Assembly: GCF_041928815.1 (NCBI RefSeq)
Contig: NZ_JBHFEI010000001.1
Coordinates: forward strand, 434,001 to 498,000
DNA from: JBHFEI01 sp041928815
GTDB lineage: Bacteria > Pseudomonadota > Alphaproteobacteria > Rhizobiales > Rhizobiaceae
Reading direction: 5' to 3'
DNA: 64,000 bases
The notes under the pieces are model-generated. The model saw nothing but the letters and a program-made list of their open reading frames with translations, was not told the DNA's origin and made no database searches. The position numbers and the translations under genes are program-made. Positions within the stretch are counted from its first letter, which is position 1. Every line of letters starts with the position of its first letter. Below, in pieces: positions 43,472-52,358 of the stretch.

Positions 43472-45745
43472 ATGGCCGACAAGCAGGAACGCATGCGGGT
43501 TGCCGCGCAGGAGGCGCTCGACTTCCATTCGCAGGGCCGGCCGGGCAAGCTCGAGATCTCGCCGACCAAGCCGATGGCGACGCAGCGCGACCTGTCGCTC
43601 GCCTATTCGCCCGGCGTCGCCGTTCCGGTCCTTGCCATCGCCGAGGATCCGGCGACCGCCTACGACTACACGACGCGCGGCAACATGGTCGCCGTCATCT
43701 CCAACGGCACCGCCATCCTCGGCCTCGGCAATCTCGGCGCGCTCGCCTCGAAGCCGGTGATGGAAGGCAAGTCGGTCCTCTTCAAGCGCTTCGCCGACGT
43801 CGATTCGATCGACCTCGAGGTCGATACCGAAAACGTCGAGGAATTCATCAACTGCGTGCGCTTCCTCGGTCCCTCCTTCGGCGGCATCAATCTCGAGGAC
43901 ATCAAGGCACCGGACTGCTTCATCATCGAACAGCGTCTGCGCGAGATCATGGACATTCCGGTGTTCCATGACGACCAGCACGGCACCGCGATCATCGCCG
44001 CCGCCGGGCTGATCAACGCGCTGGCGCTGACGGGGCGCGACTTCAAGACGACGAAGCTCGTCTGCAACGGCGCCGGCGCGGCCGCGATCGCCTGCGTCGA
44101 GCTGATCAAGGCGATGGGGTTCTCGCCGCAGAACGTCATCCTCTGCGACACCAAGGGCGTGATCTACAAGGGCCGCGAGGAGGGCATGAACCAGTGGAAG
44201 TCGGCCCATGCCGTCGACACGCCGCTCAGGACGCTCGCCGAGGCCATGGAGGGCGCCGACGTCGTCTTCGGCCTGTCGCAGAAGGGCGCCTTCGCCGAGG
44301 AGATGATCCGCGCCATGGCCGACCGGCCGATTATCTTCGCGATGGCCAATCCCGATCCGGAGATCACGCCGGAGGAGGTCGCCGCGATCCGCGACGACGC
44401 GATCATGGCGACCGGGCGCTCGGACTATCCGAACCAGGTCAACAATGTGCTCGGCTTTCCCTACATCTTCCGCGGCGCGCTCGACGTGCGCGCCTCGACG
44501 ATCAACGACGACATGAAGATCGCCGCAGCGAAGGCGCTCGCCTCGCTCGCCAAGGAGGATGTGCCGGACGACGTCGCCGCCGCTTACCAGGGCAACCGGC
44601 CGCGCTTCGGGCCGCAATACATCATCCCCGTGCCCTTCGATCCGCGCCTGATCTCGGCGATTCCTGCAGCGGTAGCGAAGGCCGCCATGGACAGCGGCGT
44701 CGCCCGCAAGCCGATCACCAACCTCGAAGCCTATGGCCGGCAGCTCTCGGCGCGGCGCGACCCGATCGCCTCGACGCTGCAGCGCATCTTCGAGCGGGTC
44801 CGCCGCCAGCCGAAGCGCGTCGTCTTCGCCGAGGGCGAGGAGGTGCAGACGATGCGCGCCGCGCTCGCCTACGCCAACCAGCAGCTCGGCACCGCTCTGC
44901 TTCTCGGGCGCGAGGAGACGATCCGCGAGGTCGCCCACCGCGAGGGCGTCGACCTCGACCGGCCCGGCATCCAGATCGTCAATGCCCGCATCTCGAGCCG
45001 TGTCGGCGCCTATATCGACCATCTCTATGCCCGCCTGCAGCGCAAGGGCTACCTCTTCCGCGACGCGCAGCGCCTGATCCACAACGACCGCAACCATTTC
45101 GCAGCCTCGATGGTGGCGCTCGGCGACGCGGACGCGATGGTGACGGGGCTCACCCGCAACTATTCGACGGCGCTCGAGGATGTCCGCCGCGTCATCGATC
45201 CGAAGCCCGGCCACCGCGTCATCGGCGTCTCGATCGCGCTCTGCCGCGGCCGCACCGTGCTCGTCGCCGACACCGCGGTGCACGACATGCCCTCGGCCGA
45301 GGAGCTTGCCGACATCGCCGAGGAGGCCGCCGGCCTCGCCAGGCGCCTCGGCTACATGCCGCGCGTCGCCATGCTCGCCTATTCGACCTTCGGCCATCCC
45401 TCGGGCGAGCGCTCGGAACGGGTGCGGGAGGCGGTCAACATCCTGGAACGCCGCCGCGTCGATTTCGAATTCGACGGGGAGATGGCGGCGGACGTGGCGC
45501 TGAACGCGAGGATCATGGAGCAGTATCCGTTCTGCCGGCTCTCCGGCACGGCGAACGTGCTGGTCATGCCCGCCTTCCACTCGGCGTCGATCTCGACGAA
45601 GATGCTGCAGGAACTCGGCGGCTCGACCGTGATCGGCCCGCTGCTCGTCGGCCTCGACAAGTCGGTGCAGATCGTCTCGATGGGGGCGAAGGACAGCGAC
45701 ATCGTCAATCTGGCGGCGATCGCGGCCTACAATGCCGGGGCCTGA
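43472..45745 (+). CDS. tme: NADP-dependent malic enzyme with phosphotransacetylase-like domain
   Basis: The 757-residue protein is a chimeric malic enzyme: a catalytic domain (FHDDQHGTAIIAAAG, nucleotide loop VCNGAGAAAIACVEL) of about 430 residues joined to a phosphotransacetylase-like C-terminal domain that is regulatory in rhizobial enzymes. It converts malate to pyruvate and CO2. In S. meliloti two such enzymes exist, NAD-type Dme and NADP-type Tme. Position next to mutS and glnD fits tme from memory, but cofactor use cannot be proved here. The ribosome site is CCGGAGGGACC before the ATG. Confidence 0.94.
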   Translation: MADKQERMRVAAQEALDFHSQGRPGKLEISPTKPMATQRDLSLAYSPGVAVPVLAIAEDPATAYDYTTRGNMVAVISNGTAILGLGNLGALASKPVMEGKSVLFKRFADVDSIDLEVDTENVEEFINCVRFLGPSFGGINLEDIKAPDCFIIEQRLREIMDIPVFHDDQHGTAIIAAAGLINALALTGRDFKTTKLVCNGAGAAAIACVELIKAMGFSPQNVILCDTKGVIYKGREEGMNQWKSAHAVDTPLRTLAEAMEGADVVFGLSQKGAFAEEMIRAMADRPIIFAMANPDPEITPEEVAAIRDDAIMATGRSDYPNQVNNVLGFPYIFRGALDVRASTINDDMKIAAAKALASLAKEDVPDDVAAAYQGNRPRFGPQYIIPVPFDPRLISAIPAAVAKAAMDSGVARKPITNLEAYGRQLSARRDPIASTLQRIFERVRRQPKRVVFAEGEEVQTMRAALAYANQQLGTALLLGREETIREVAHREGVDLDRPGIQIVNARISSRVGAYIDHLYARLQRKGYLFRDAQRLIHNDRNHFAASMVALGDADAMVTGLTRNYSTALEDVRRVIDPKPGHRVIGVSIALCRGRTVLVADTAVHDMPSAEELADIAEEAAGLARRLGYMPRVAMLAYSTFGHPSGERSERVREAVNILERRRVDFEFDGEMAADVALNARIMEQYPFCRLSGTANVLVMPAFHSASISTKMLQELGGSTVIGPLLVGLDKSVQIVSMGAKDSDIVNLAAIAAYNAGA

Positions 45746-45835
45746 TCCCGTCGCCACGGCGCGGCCTGCCGGAGCATGTCCCGCCCCGTCCGGATCGGGT
45801 TCGACGTCGGTGCGATGCGCCGTAACGGAGTGACG

Positions 45836-45873
45836 GGGCATATCCGGTGAACCCGTGTTCGCCGGATATGCCC
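45836..45873 (+). terminator. Long-stem hairpin downstream of tme
   Basis: A 12-bp perfect inverted repeat (GGGCATATCCGG at 45836-45847, CCGGATATGCCC at 45862-45873) with a 14-nt loop lies 90 bases after the tme stop. Only TT follows, so it may be a terminator of poor T-run, a mobile-repeat remnant or an RNA stabiliser. Confidence 0.45.
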
Positions 45874-45892
45874 TTGAATCTGCCCGGGGATG

Positions 45893-45980
45893 GACGTGGA
45901 ACCCGGTCATCCGGGAAAGACAGACGCGCACAACGGCGCCGAGAGCCCGTCTGGTTCAGAGTGAACCTGACCGGCTCAAG
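45893..45980 (+). repeat. Dispersed intergenic hairpin repeat, copy 2
   Basis: The segment starts CGTGGAACCCGG and contains AAAGACAGACGCGCACAAC and the palindrome GGTTCAGAGTGAACC near its end. It shares block order with the copy at 9797-9885. It sits between the convergent ends of tme and olsB and has no coding content. Confidence 0.7.
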
Positions 45981-45997
45981 GCCCGGCGGGCGCGGGT

Positions 45998-46879
45998 TCA
46001 GCTGGCGAAACGTCCGGCATCGGCGCCGTAATAGTTGAGGTAGCGGCCGGAAATGCTGGTGATCGGCAGGACGACCAGTACGTCCGTCGTGTTGAAGGCC
46101 CGGTCGACGACCGCGCCGCGGCCGATCATGGCGCCGAGCCGCAGGTAACCCTTGATCAGCGGCGGCAGCACGGTCAGCGCCTTGCGGGCATTGACGGCCT
46201 CCGCCGGCATCAGGTCCATGGTGCGGAAGAGTTCCGGACGGGCCGCGACATCCCATTCCGGCGTGACGGCGGCGTGGTGGTGCAGGAAGGAGAGCGCCAG
46301 CGCGTGCTCTTCCGGGATCACGCCGGGAAGCGAACCGCAGCCGAACATCGCCTGCACGCCGTATTTCAGCGCATAGGCCCAGTTGCCCTGCCAGAGCAGT
46401 TCGACGGTGCGCTTGGTGCGATAGGCGGGCAGCACGCAGGAGCGCCCGAGCTCCATGAAATTCTTGTCGGGATGGCGGGCGAGCAGCGCATCGATGCCGA
46501 ACTCTCCGGCGGAGTAGAACCCGCCGTGGTCGCGGGCGACGTCTTGGCGCAGCAGCCGGTAGGTGCCGACGATCTGGTCCTCCGGGTCGCCGGCGATCGC
46601 GGTGTCGAGCACGAGCAGATGGTCGCAGATCCCGTCCCAGCGATCGATGTCGCGGCGTCGGCGGGCGGAGTCCGCGTCGACCTCGGCCTTCATCTCCTCG
46701 ACGAACACGCGGTAGCGCACGGCCTGGGCCGCGTCGATTTCGGTGGCGGTGCGGGCGATCCGGGTTTCGAGCGTACCGATGCGGCCGAGCACCCCGGCGG
46801 CGGGCGGAGTAACCCTCCCCGTCTCGGCCGGCTTCCGGTTCGGTATCGCCAGAACGGCGTCCATCGGCTCGACTGTCAT
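45998..46879 (-). CDS. olsB: L-ornithine N(alpha)-acyltransferase OlsB
   Basis: OlsB transfers a 3-hydroxyacyl chain from acyl carrier protein to the alpha-amino group of ornithine, the first step of ornithine lipid. The 293-residue GNAT-type protein has the family's AVRYRVFVEEMKAE and LGRSCVLPAYRTKRTVELLW blocks. ATG 46879 has AAGGCGGGG upstream and matches the known length of about 295 residues. The second-step enzyme OlsA is at 30642-31433. Ornithine lipids are common in rhizobia, often under phosphate or acid stress. No Pho box was recognised. Confidence 0.92.
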   Translation of the reverse strand: MTVEPMDAVLAIPNRKPAETGRVTPPAAGVLGRIGTLETRIARTATEIDAAQAVRYRVFVEEMKAEVDADSARRRRDIDRWDGICDHLLVLDTAIAGDPEDQIVGTYRLLRQDVARDHGGFYSAGEFGIDALLARHPDKNFMELGRSCVLPAYRTKRTVELLWQGNWAYALKYGVQAMFGCGSLPGVIPEEHALALSFLHHHAAVTPEWDVAARPELFRTMDLMPAEAVNARKALTVLPPLIKGYLRLGAMIGRGAVVDRAFNTTDVLVVLPITSISGRYLNYYGADAGRFAS

Positions 46880-46972
46880 CGCATCACCCCGCCTTATGTC
46901 GCTTTCCGGCTTAAACCAGTTTTTTGCGACAGCATAGTGACACGGCGGGACCGCGCGACGCAAATGCGCGCA

Positions 46973-49291
46973 TCAGCCCCTAGTTGCAAGCAACCGGTCG
47001 ACCTCGGTCATCAGTTGTCTTGGATCGGCGGGCTTGGTCATGACGCAGTCGGCGCCGGCGGCGTAGAGCTCGCGGCGCTTTTCAGGCCGCGTGTCCGAGG
47101 TCAGCACCAGCACGGGGCGGTGGGGCCGCCCCTCCTCCTCGCTGGCGCGCAGCCGCGCGAGCATCTCGAAACCGTCGCCGCCCGGCATGTTGAGGTCGGT
47201 GATGATCAGCTGCGGCTCGATGCGGTTGCGCATGTGCGGCTGATCATAGAGCGCCTGGGCAAGCGCGCCGAAATCGTTGACGACGCGCACGTCATGGCCC
47301 GCCCGTTCGAGGACGGACCGCACCAGCAAGGCGACGACCGGATCGTCCTCGGCGATCAGCACGCCGGCCGGCTCGGGCGCCTCCACCGGCGGCAACACGT
47401 CGCGCAGCACCGGACGGTTGTCGTTGATCGCATCGCGAACCTCCATGCCGCGCATGCGGCCCTTCAGCACGTCGATCAGCGATTTTTCACGCAGGGGCCG
47501 GATGAGCCAGGCGTCGTAGCCGTCCATCTGGTTGATCGGCCGGCCGGTGCGCTCCTCCGGATTGATCAGGTAGGTACGGCGCAGCTTCTGCTCGGCGAGC
47601 GCCGGCTGGAGCTGCAGCAGGCGGTGAAACTGGGCGGCATGGCGGTGGTCGACGATGATGTCGGTGAGGTCGAGGCGACCGGACAGGGCCCGCGCGGCGA
47701 TCAGCTCGGCCTGTTCGGCGGTCGCGACGCTGAAGCACGCGCCGCCGAGCGTGGTGACGGTGGCGGCGAGCGCCGCCGAGGCGGGACCCTGCGGCGCGAT
47801 GACGAGAACGGCGGAGCCGGCGAGCACACCCTCGCGCGACCTGGCGGCCTCGGCGATATCGGCGCCCGCCACGGGGAAGCGGATCTCGAAGCGGCTGCCC
47901 GCGCCCTCGCGGCTGCTCGCCGTCAGCGTGCCGCCGAAAGCCTCCATGATCCGCCGCGAGATGGCGAGGCCAAGCCCGGTGCCGGCGGCGCGCTGGTCGT
48001 TCGGGCCCGCTTGCTCGTATTCGTCGAAGACGCGCGCGAGTTCGCCGGCGCTCATGCCGGGGCCCGTATCCTCGATGGCGATGACGACATCGCCGCCGTC
48101 GACGCGGGCATGGACGGAGACGCCGCCGGCATGGGTGAACTTCACCGCATTGCCGATGACGTTGAACAGAACCTGGCGCAGGCGCGGCGCGTCGAAGGTC
48201 ATCAGGCCCGGGACGCCGGCCTCGACGCAGGCGCCGATCTCGATGTCCTTCTCATGGGCGCGATGGGCGAGCATCTCGACGACGTTCTCGATGATCTCGC
48301 GCAGCCGCTCCTCGGCGGGACGAAGCTGGAACCGGCCGGCCTCGATCGAGGAGAAGTCGAGAAGGTCGTCGACGAGCTGGACCAGCGCATGGCCCGACTG
48401 GCGCATCCCGGCGAGGTAGTTCTTCTGCTCGGGCGTCAGCCGGGTCTGGCTGAGGAGATGGCTCATGCCCAGGATGCCGGCGAGCGGCGTGCGGATGTCG
48501 TGGCTGACGGTGGCGAGCAGGCGCGATTTCGCCCGGCTTGCCGCCTCGGCGCGCTTGCGCGCCCGCTCGGCCTGGGCGTTGCGCAGCGTCTCCTCGGTGA
48601 TGTCGCGGGCGATGCTCTGCACCATGAAGCGGCCATGGGCGCCGTCGCGGACGATCACGTCGTGCCAGTCGAAGATCTTGCGGCCGTGCAGGCTGTCGAT
48701 CGCCACGCGGAAACGGTGCTGCTGGCCGACATTCTCGAAGACGATGCCGATCGCCTCGCAGGTGAGCCCGCGCGGCGAGAGCCAGCCGGTCATCTCGCAG
48801 AAGACGGAGTTGGCCTCGACGATCTTGCCCTCGTTGTCGCGGATGACCGCGATGTCGCCGAGCGCGTCGTGGATGGTGGAGAGGAGATGGGTCGCCTCGC
48901 TGCGCTCCCATTGCCGGTCGCGCACGCTCTCGCCCGGATCGCGGCCGATCGCCAGGCCCGCCTCGTCGGCGCCCTTCTTCGGCTGCCAGCCGCGCAGGAT
49001 GAAGATGACGCCGGCAATGCCGGCGAGCGCGACCCCGCCCGCCATCATGTAGACGCTGGCATCGATGCCGCTGCCGAGAAGAAGGGCGGAACCGATCAGG
49101 CCGCCGCCGGCGAGCGCCGGCTTCAGGGCGGGATACCTGTCCTCGTCCGGCCGGTCCTCGTCGCGGGCGAGCGCTTCGGCGGCCTCGCCCGCAGGCACGA
49201 TCGCGTCATAATCCAGCGCGCCGCCCGGCAGGGGCGCCCGGACGCCGAACTCGGTTTCGATGCGCTGCTGAAGTTTGAATAGCTCGCTCAT
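46973..49291 (-). CDS. Hybrid sensor histidine kinase with PAS and C-terminal receiver
   Basis: The 772-residue protein has two membrane segments near residues 57-75 and 79-99, a PAS domain at about 138-235, a HisKA domain with phosphorylatable H264 (TVSHDIRTPLAG), an HATPase domain (NAVKF, DTGPGM, GTGLGL), a degenerate receiver-like region at about 500-620 and a full receiver at about 640-765 (EDD, ITDLNMP, LTSD, TKP). It should autophosphorylate and pass phosphate to its own receiver, then to an unknown phosphotransfer protein. No cognate response regulator gene is adjacent. The signal is unknown. Confidence 0.94.
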   Translation of the reverse strand: MSELFKLQQRIETEFGVRAPLPGGALDYDAIVPAGEAAEALARDEDRPDEDRYPALKPALAGGGLIGSALLLGSGIDASVYMMAGGVALAGIAGVIFILRGWQPKKGADEAGLAIGRDPGESVRDRQWERSEATHLLSTIHDALGDIAVIRDNEGKIVEANSVFCEMTGWLSPRGLTCEAIGIVFENVGQQHRFRVAIDSLHGRKIFDWHDVIVRDGAHGRFMVQSIARDITEETLRNAQAERARKRAEAASRAKSRLLATVSHDIRTPLAGILGMSHLLSQTRLTPEQKNYLAGMRQSGHALVQLVDDLLDFSSIEAGRFQLRPAEERLREIIENVVEMLAHRAHEKDIEIGACVEAGVPGLMTFDAPRLRQVLFNVIGNAVKFTHAGGVSVHARVDGGDVVIAIEDTGPGMSAGELARVFDEYEQAGPNDQRAAGTGLGLAISRRIMEAFGGTLTASSREGAGSRFEIRFPVAGADIAEAARSREGVLAGSAVLVIAPQGPASAALAATVTTLGGACFSVATAEQAELIAARALSGRLDLTDIIVDHRHAAQFHRLLQLQPALAEQKLRRTYLINPEERTGRPINQMDGYDAWLIRPLREKSLIDVLKGRMRGMEVRDAINDNRPVLRDVLPPVEAPEPAGVLIAEDDPVVALLVRSVLERAGHDVRVVNDFGALAQALYDQPHMRNRIEPQLIITDLNMPGGDGFEMLARLRASEEEGRPHRPVLVLTSDTRPEKRRELYAAGADCVMTKPADPRQLMTEVDRLLATRG

Positions 49292-49346
49292 GCTTCCGGA
49301 ATATCATGCGAACCCTTCCAATTCGCTTCCGCGCATGGTTACGGTT

Positions 49347-49832
49347 TTATCGATTTTTGTTTTTGCCGGCCACGAATTCGTCGAGGACGACCAGCGCAGC
49401 GCCGACCGAAATGAAGCTGTCGGCGAGGTTGAACACGGCAAACGACCATGTTTCGGTATGAAACAGCACGTAATCGACGACGTAGCCGAGCAGCAGCCGG
49501 TCGACGATGTTGCCGAGCGCGCCGGCGATGATCATGGCGTAGCCGAGATGGGCAAGCACCCGCTCCGCCGGCGTGCGGCCCCACAGCCAGACGACGAAGG
49601 CGACGACGAAGAGGCGCAGGCCGACGATGAACCAGCCCTCCATGCCCGACAGCATCGAGAAGGCGACGCCGTAATTGTGGGTACGGTAGAGCGCCAGCAT
49701 CGGGATGACCGGCACCACCTCGTTGAAGGGCAGCAGCGCCTCGACCGCCGCCTTGATCGCCTGGTCGGCGATGACGGCGACGAGGATGAAGATCACGGCC
49801 GTGCGCGGGCGCGACAGGAAGGGTATCGTCAT
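49347..49832 (-). CDS. lspA: Lipoprotein signal peptidase
   Basis: LspA cleaves signal peptides from prolipoproteins at the inner membrane, one step before Lnt. The 161-residue protein has four hydrophobic segments and the two catalytic aspartates in GNIVDRLLLGYVVDYV and FNLADSFI. The start overlaps the preceding methyltransferase gene by 4 bases (ATGA). Confidence 0.96.
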   Translation of the reverse strand: MTIPFLSRPRTAVIFILVAVIADQAIKAAVEALLPFNEVVPVIPMLALYRTHNYGVAFSMLSGMEGWFIVGLRLFVVAFVVWLWGRTPAERVLAHLGYAMIIAGALGNIVDRLLLGYVVDYVLFHTETWSFAVFNLADSFISVGAALVVLDEFVAGKNKNR

Positions 49833-50689
49833 CGGCGGCGCTCCAGCGTCAGGAGATGGCGGCGGGCCTCGAACAGCATCAGGCCGGTGGCGATGGCAAG
49901 GTTCAGGCTGTCGGCGCGGCCGGCCTGCGGAATGCGGGCGAGCGCATCGGCATCGGCAGCGAGATCGTCCGGCAGTCCCGCCTGCTCGTTGCCCATCAGC
50001 AGCACGACCGGATGGCCGCGGTAGTCGATTTCGCGGTAGTCCTTCGCGCCGGCCAGATGGGTGGCGACGACCTGCGCCCGCGTCGCCCGGTGCCAGGCGA
50101 CGAACTCGGCCGCCGTGGCGCGTGCAACCGGAACGGCGAAGACCGAACCCATCGTGGCGCGCACGGTCTCGAGCGCGTAAGGATCGGTCGTCTCGCCGAC
50201 GAGGATGACGCCGGCGGCACCGGCCGCGTCGGCGGTGCGGATGATCGTGCCGAGATTGCCCGGATCGCGCACCCGGTCGAGCGCCACATAGGTCTCCTCC
50301 AGCTTCGGCCGGCAGGCGGCGAGCGGCAGGAAGCGCTGCTCGAAGACGCCGACGACGCTCTGCGGATTGTCGCGCCGCGTCAGCGACACCAGCACCTTTT
50401 CGCTCACCTCGAGAACGAGGGCGCCGCGCGCGACGGCGCGGGCGGCCGCCTGCTGCACGGCGGGCTTCTCCTTCGCCGTCTTGGCGTAGATCAGCGTGCG
50501 GATCGTCCAGCCGAGATCAAGCGCGTCGATGACGAGCTTCAGCCCCTCGGCGATGAAGGAACGGCTCTCGTCGCGCGCCTTCTTCTGCGACAGCGCCTTG
50601 ATGTCCTTGATGATCGGGTTGGCGAGGCTGGTCACCTCCTTGACCTGCCCGACGCGACCGGACGCGCCGTCCCTCGACTGATCGTTCAT
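49829..50689 (-). CDS. TrmH/SpoU family RNA 2'-O-methyltransferase
   Basis: The 286-residue SPOUT-family protein has an N-terminal substrate-binding domain (about 20-110) and the knotted methyltransferase domain with the motifs DRVRDPGNLGTIIRTADAAG, LMGNEQAGLP and RADSLNLAIATGLMLFE. Such enzymes methylate ribose 2'-OH in rRNA or tRNA; the site is not predictable here. It overlaps the preceding methyltransferase stop by 4 bases and lspA by 4 bases, so all three are translationally coupled. Confidence 0.92.
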   Translation of the reverse strand: MNDQSRDGASGRVGQVKEVTSLANPIIKDIKALSQKKARDESRSFIAEGLKLVIDALDLGWTIRTLIYAKTAKEKPAVQQAAARAVARGALVLEVSEKVLVSLTRRDNPQSVVGVFEQRFLPLAACRPKLEETYVALDRVRDPGNLGTIIRTADAAGAAGVILVGETTDPYALETVRATMGSVFAVPVARATAAEFVAWHRATRAQVVATHLAGAKDYREIDYRGHPVVLLMGNEQAGLPDDLAADADALARIPQAGRADSLNLAIATGLMLFEARRHLLTLERRR

Positions 50690-51735
50690 TGCGGCATCCA
50701 TCGGCTGAAAAGGGAGGTGGAGAGCGCGCGTCCGCGCTGCGTTCCGGAAAGGCCGGCCTCGCGCAGCAGCAGTTCGCCCGATTCGACGACCCCGCCCCGC
50801 CCGCGCATCGTCTCGCGCATCAGTTCGTGGATCGAATAGAAGCTGGCGCGGATCGAATAGGCGGTCAGCACGAGGCCGGCGGCGTCGGACTTCAGGAGTT
50901 CGCGGCAGACGTCGAGCATCAGCGGCAGGTGCTCGAACAGGTGCCAGACCTCGCCGTTCGGGCCGCGGCCGAATTTCGGCGGGTCGGTGAGGATGATGTC
51001 GTAGCGGGTGCCGCGACGCTCCTCGCGCAGGAGGAACTTCATCGCATCCTCGCAGATCCAGCGGACCGGCAGCGCCTCGTTGCGCCCGAGCGCCTGGTTC
51101 TCGCGTCCCCAGCCGATCGCCTTCTTCGAGGCATCGACATGGGTCACCTCGGCGCCGGCCCTTGCCGCCACCAGCGAGGCGACGCCGGTATAGCCGAAGA
51201 GGTTGAGGACGCGCATCGGCCGTCCGGCGGCGGCGATCGTGTCGGCGAGCCAGCGCCAGTGGGCGATCTGCTCCGGGAAGACGCCGACATGACGAAAGGA
51301 CGTGAAGCGGCCATGGAAATCGGCGTCGAGCAGCCGCATCGGCCAGGTCTCGCCGAGCGCCTCCCTCGGGAAGCGCCAGCGGCCCATGCCGTCCTCGTCG
51401 GTGTCGCCGGTGAAGACGGCATCCGCCCTTCCCCAGACCTCGGGGCCGAGGGCCTTCGGCCAGAGCGCCTGCGCCTCCGGGCGCACGATCCGCAACGGGC
51501 CATACTGCTCCAGCTTGACGCCGTCGCCGCTGTCGATCAGGTGGTAGCCGTCTGAGGCGGCCGTCTCCAGGATGACCGGAACACGCTCCAAGGGACGTTC
51601 CCCCTCGCGGCGCAACAGCGTGCGCGGTGCGGCTTCCGACGTCTCGCCCCTCGCGCCGGAGGTCGCCTGCGGCTTGCGCTCCACCGGCCTTGCGGCGCCC
51701 GGCCGCGGCCCGCGGCGTCGATCTTTCTCGGTCAC
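50686..51735 (-). CDS. Class I SAM-dependent methyltransferase (probable rRNA methyltransferase)
   Basis: The roughly 349-residue protein has SAM motif I VLNLFGYTGVASLVAARAGA and the catalytic DPPKFGRG, like the RlmI/RlmK group of cytosine/guanine rRNA methyltransferases. The N-terminal 80 residues are low-complexity and basic, so the start is uncertain: GTG 51735 (CTGGAA upstream) is preferred over ATG 51795. It is the first of three coupled genes ending with lspA, and is divergent from the CoxG-like gene. Confidence 0.85.
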   Translation of the reverse strand: MTEKDRRRGPRPGAARPVERKPQATSGARGETSEAAPRTLLRREGERPLERVPVILETAASDGYHLIDSGDGVKLEQYGPLRIVRPEAQALWPKALGPEVWGRADAVFTGDTDEDGMGRWRFPREALGETWPMRLLDADFHGRFTSFRHVGVFPEQIAHWRWLADTIAAAGRPMRVLNLFGYTGVASLVAARAGAEVTHVDASKKAIGWGRENQALGRNEALPVRWICEDAMKFLLREERRGTRYDIILTDPPKFGRGPNGEVWHLFEHLPLMLDVCRELLKSDAAGLVLTAYSIRASFYSIHELMRETMRGRGGVVESGELLLREAGLSGTQRGRALSTSLFSRWMPQ

Positions 51736-51863
51736 GATCGTTCCAGTTTCGAGACAAACCCTGAAGGCGAAGCCCATAGCATTGCTCAATGCCATGGCAA
51801 AGCCGTTTCCGATCTGCGATAGAGGAGGATGGGAGTTCGCACGGCAAAGGGAGGCTACATACC

Positions 51864-52319
51864 ATGGATATGAACGGAGAAGAGCGCATCGGCGCGCCGC
51901 GCGCGGTCGTCTGGCAGGCCCTCAACGACCCGGAGGTGCTGAAGGCCTGCATCCCCGGCTGCCAGAGCCTGGAAATGTCCTCGCCGACGGAACTGGCGGC
52001 GACGGTGAAGATCCGGATCGGGCCGGTCTCCGCCTCCTTCACCGGCAATGTCCTGCTCTCGAACCTCAATCCGCCGGAGAGCTACACGATTTCCGGAGAG
52101 GGCAAGGGTGGCATCGCCGGCTTCGCCAAGGGCGGCGCCGACGTCCACCTGGTCGACGAAGGGGCCGAGACGCTGCTGCAGTACACGGTCAAGGCCGAGA
52201 TCGGCGGCAAGCTGGCGCAGCTCGGCGCACGGCTGATCGATTCGACCTCGAAGAAGCTCGCGCAGCAGTTCTTCGCCGATTTCAACGCCAGGGTCAGCGC
52301 CATGGCCGCCGCCGGCTGA
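51864..52319 (+). CDS. CoxG/SRPBCC family protein, orphan
   Basis: The 151-residue protein matches the CO dehydrogenase subunit G (CoxG) family, a START-like SRPBCC fold that binds hydrophobic ligands; CoxG itself tethers CO dehydrogenase to the membrane. Motifs are MDMNGEERIGAPRAVVWQALNDPEVLKACIPGC and GEGKGGIAGFAKGGADV, given in parts. No coxMSL genes are near, so the CO role is unlikely. GGGAGG precedes ATG 51864. It is separated by 39 bases from the convergent lactone oxidase gene. Confidence 0.85.
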   Translation: MDMNGEERIGAPRAVVWQALNDPEVLKACIPGCQSLEMSSPTELAATVKIRIGPVSASFTGNVLLSNLNPPESYTISGEGKGGIAGFAKGGADVHLVDEGAETLLQYTVKAEIGGKLAQLGARLIDSTSKKLAQQFFADFNARVSAMAAAG

Positions 52320-52358
52320 CGGCGCACCGGGAGGCGTGCCGGCGTCAGGCAACAGGCG

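Noticed and set aside
43397..45931. Minus-strand open frame of about 844 codons opposite tme
   Set aside because: Shadow of the malic enzyme gene; no protein-like motifs.
46274..49282. Plus-strand open frame of about 1000 codons opposite the histidine kinase
   Set aside because: Antisense shadow; repeated simple residues, while the minus strand has all kinase motifs.
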